A stretch of 64,000 bases of DNA from Streptomyces pactum. Its GTDB lineage: Bacteria; Actinomycetota; Actinomycetes; Streptomycetales; Streptomycetaceae. Positions 63,374 to 64,000 of this stretch are shown in pieces. The notes under the pieces were generated by a model that had not been told where the DNA came from, searched no databases, and saw only the letters and a list, made by a program, of their open reading frames with translations. Numbering within the stretch: position 1 is the first letter of the stretch; every line of letters begins with the position of its first letter. Location of the stretch: positions 8,226,001-8,290,000 of the forward strand of contig NZ_CP019724.1 in NCBI RefSeq assembly GCF_002005225.1, in the 5' to 3' direction. Both the position numbers and the translations under genes were made by a program.

Positions 63374-63997
63374 TCACACCGGCTGGGGGACGTCATCCGG
63401 CGTGTACTTCACGGCTGTGCCGTACAGGTCCAGCAGGCCGGTGAACGACTCCTGGCGCAAGCCGGGCTTCCATAGTTCCACGGCCATCTCGCCGTGGTAG
63501 AGGAGTGGCCAGCGTACGAAGCGGCGGTGGTCGTCGGGGTCGTGCACGGCGGCGGAGCGGGTGATGGTCGTGCGGGCTACCTCCATGGTCAGGTCGGTGC
63601 CGCAGCCGAAGCCGTAGGGGAACTGTTGCCGGTCCGGCTCGATGGTCTCGATGACCGAATCGTCGCTCCCGGTGACGCCCACGTGCGCGTGGATGCCGGC
63701 CCGGATCATCGGAACCAGTCGTTCCCCGTTCGGGTCGAACCGCCATCGTCCTGCGTCGTCGCGGCTCACGCGCACCTTGGGTACTGCTTCCATCAGCGCG
63801 CAGATTTCCCATGTCTCCACGGATGGTTGCAGCGGGAGTGTGTCGTGTGGGGCCAGGACGCGCAGGCGCTGTCCGTTGACAAGGTGAGGGTCGACGGCCA
63901 CGATCTGCTCGCGCGTCAGGGCACGTTTGTCGACGTCCCAGCTACCGGAGCCGGTGACCATCAGGCAGTCGAGGTCGGGGTCGTACGCGAAGAGCAT
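63374..63997 (-). CDS. Hypothetical protein, possibly 5'-incomplete
   Basis: At least 207 aa. An ATG is at 63997, only 3 bases from the window edge, so the true start may be outside. I recognise no family. Notable parts are HAHVGVTGSDDSVIETIEPD and FPYGFGCGTDLTMEVARTT; there is no signal peptide or membrane helix. It is 3 bp upstream of the SDR and belongs to the same leftward operon. Confidence 0.65.
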   Translation of the reverse strand: MLFAYDPDLDCLMVTGSGSWDVDKRALTREQIVAVDPHLVNGQRLRVLAPHDTLPLQPSVETWEICALMEAVPKVRVSRDDAGRWRFDPNGERLVPMIRAGIHAHVGVTGSDDSVIETIEPDRQQFPYGFGCGTDLTMEVARTTITRSAAVHDPDDHRRFVRWPLLYHGEMAVELWKPGLRQESFTGLLDLYGTAVKYTPDDVPQPV

Positions 63998-64000
63998 TCC

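Overview
This is a high-GC actinomycete window, most likely from a Streptomyces accessory region or chromosome arm. Evidence is the strong G/C third-position bias, many GTG starts, and the gene families present: MocR and FadR/GntR regulators, GAF-ANTAR, CitMHS, a ROK regulator, WS/DGAT, and many broken IS copies. No rRNA, tRNA or CRISPR array was seen.

Layout. 0-8.5 kb: a MocR regulator divergent from an isochorismatase-like protein with a tandem 21-bp operator between them; a GAF-ANTAR protein; a CmtR-type Cd/Pb sensor with its CDF metal exporter; an MFS transporter; a small membrane protein; a GNAT remnant; a DUF475/TerC-like protein with a probable 5' frameshift. 8.5-16.4 kb: an acid-sugar catabolic cluster (RraA-like aldolase, OtnC decarboxylase, OtnK/DUF1537 kinase, isocitrate/tartrate-type dehydrogenase, OtnI-like isomerase, Asp/Glu racemase-like protein, FadR regulator, CitMHS transporter). 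It has the same double operator at two promoters. 16.5-23.6 kb: an ALDH remnant, a cupin and an ABM monooxygenase, a P450, a LuxR regulator, an alpha/beta hydrolase lacking catalytic residues, and a methyltransferase. 23.6-35.2 kb: an IS graveyard (IS630, IS5 and IS110 remnants plus one complete IS630) with an orphan histidine kinase and several truncated genes.

Inside that graveyard, 32.4-34.1 kb holds the most interesting locus. Two unlisted 30-codon ORFs share a near-identical N-terminal half and have variable Tyr-rich C-termini. They lie directly upstream of a lone cytochrome P450, the architecture of a P450-modified ribosomal peptide (RiPP) pathway. The complete IS630 element inserted in the last codons of that P450 and exchanged its final seven residues for seven others.

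35.6-48.4 kb: a sugar ABC importer with a ROK regulator, a PAP2-type secreted phosphatase and a GH38 alpha-mannosidase; similar LacI-type operator cores precede the importer and the mannosidase. 49.1-56.3 kb: a hexonate/hexuronate pathway (ManD dehydratase, fructuronate reductase-type dehydrogenase, idonate/gulonate-type dehydrogenase, MHS transporter, KDG kinase) under a divergent GntR regulator with a palindromic operator. 56.4-64 kb: SDR and XRE remnants, a TPR protein, and a leftward operon of unknown gene, SDR, ABC exporter and WS/DGAT acyltransferase that runs off the end of the window.
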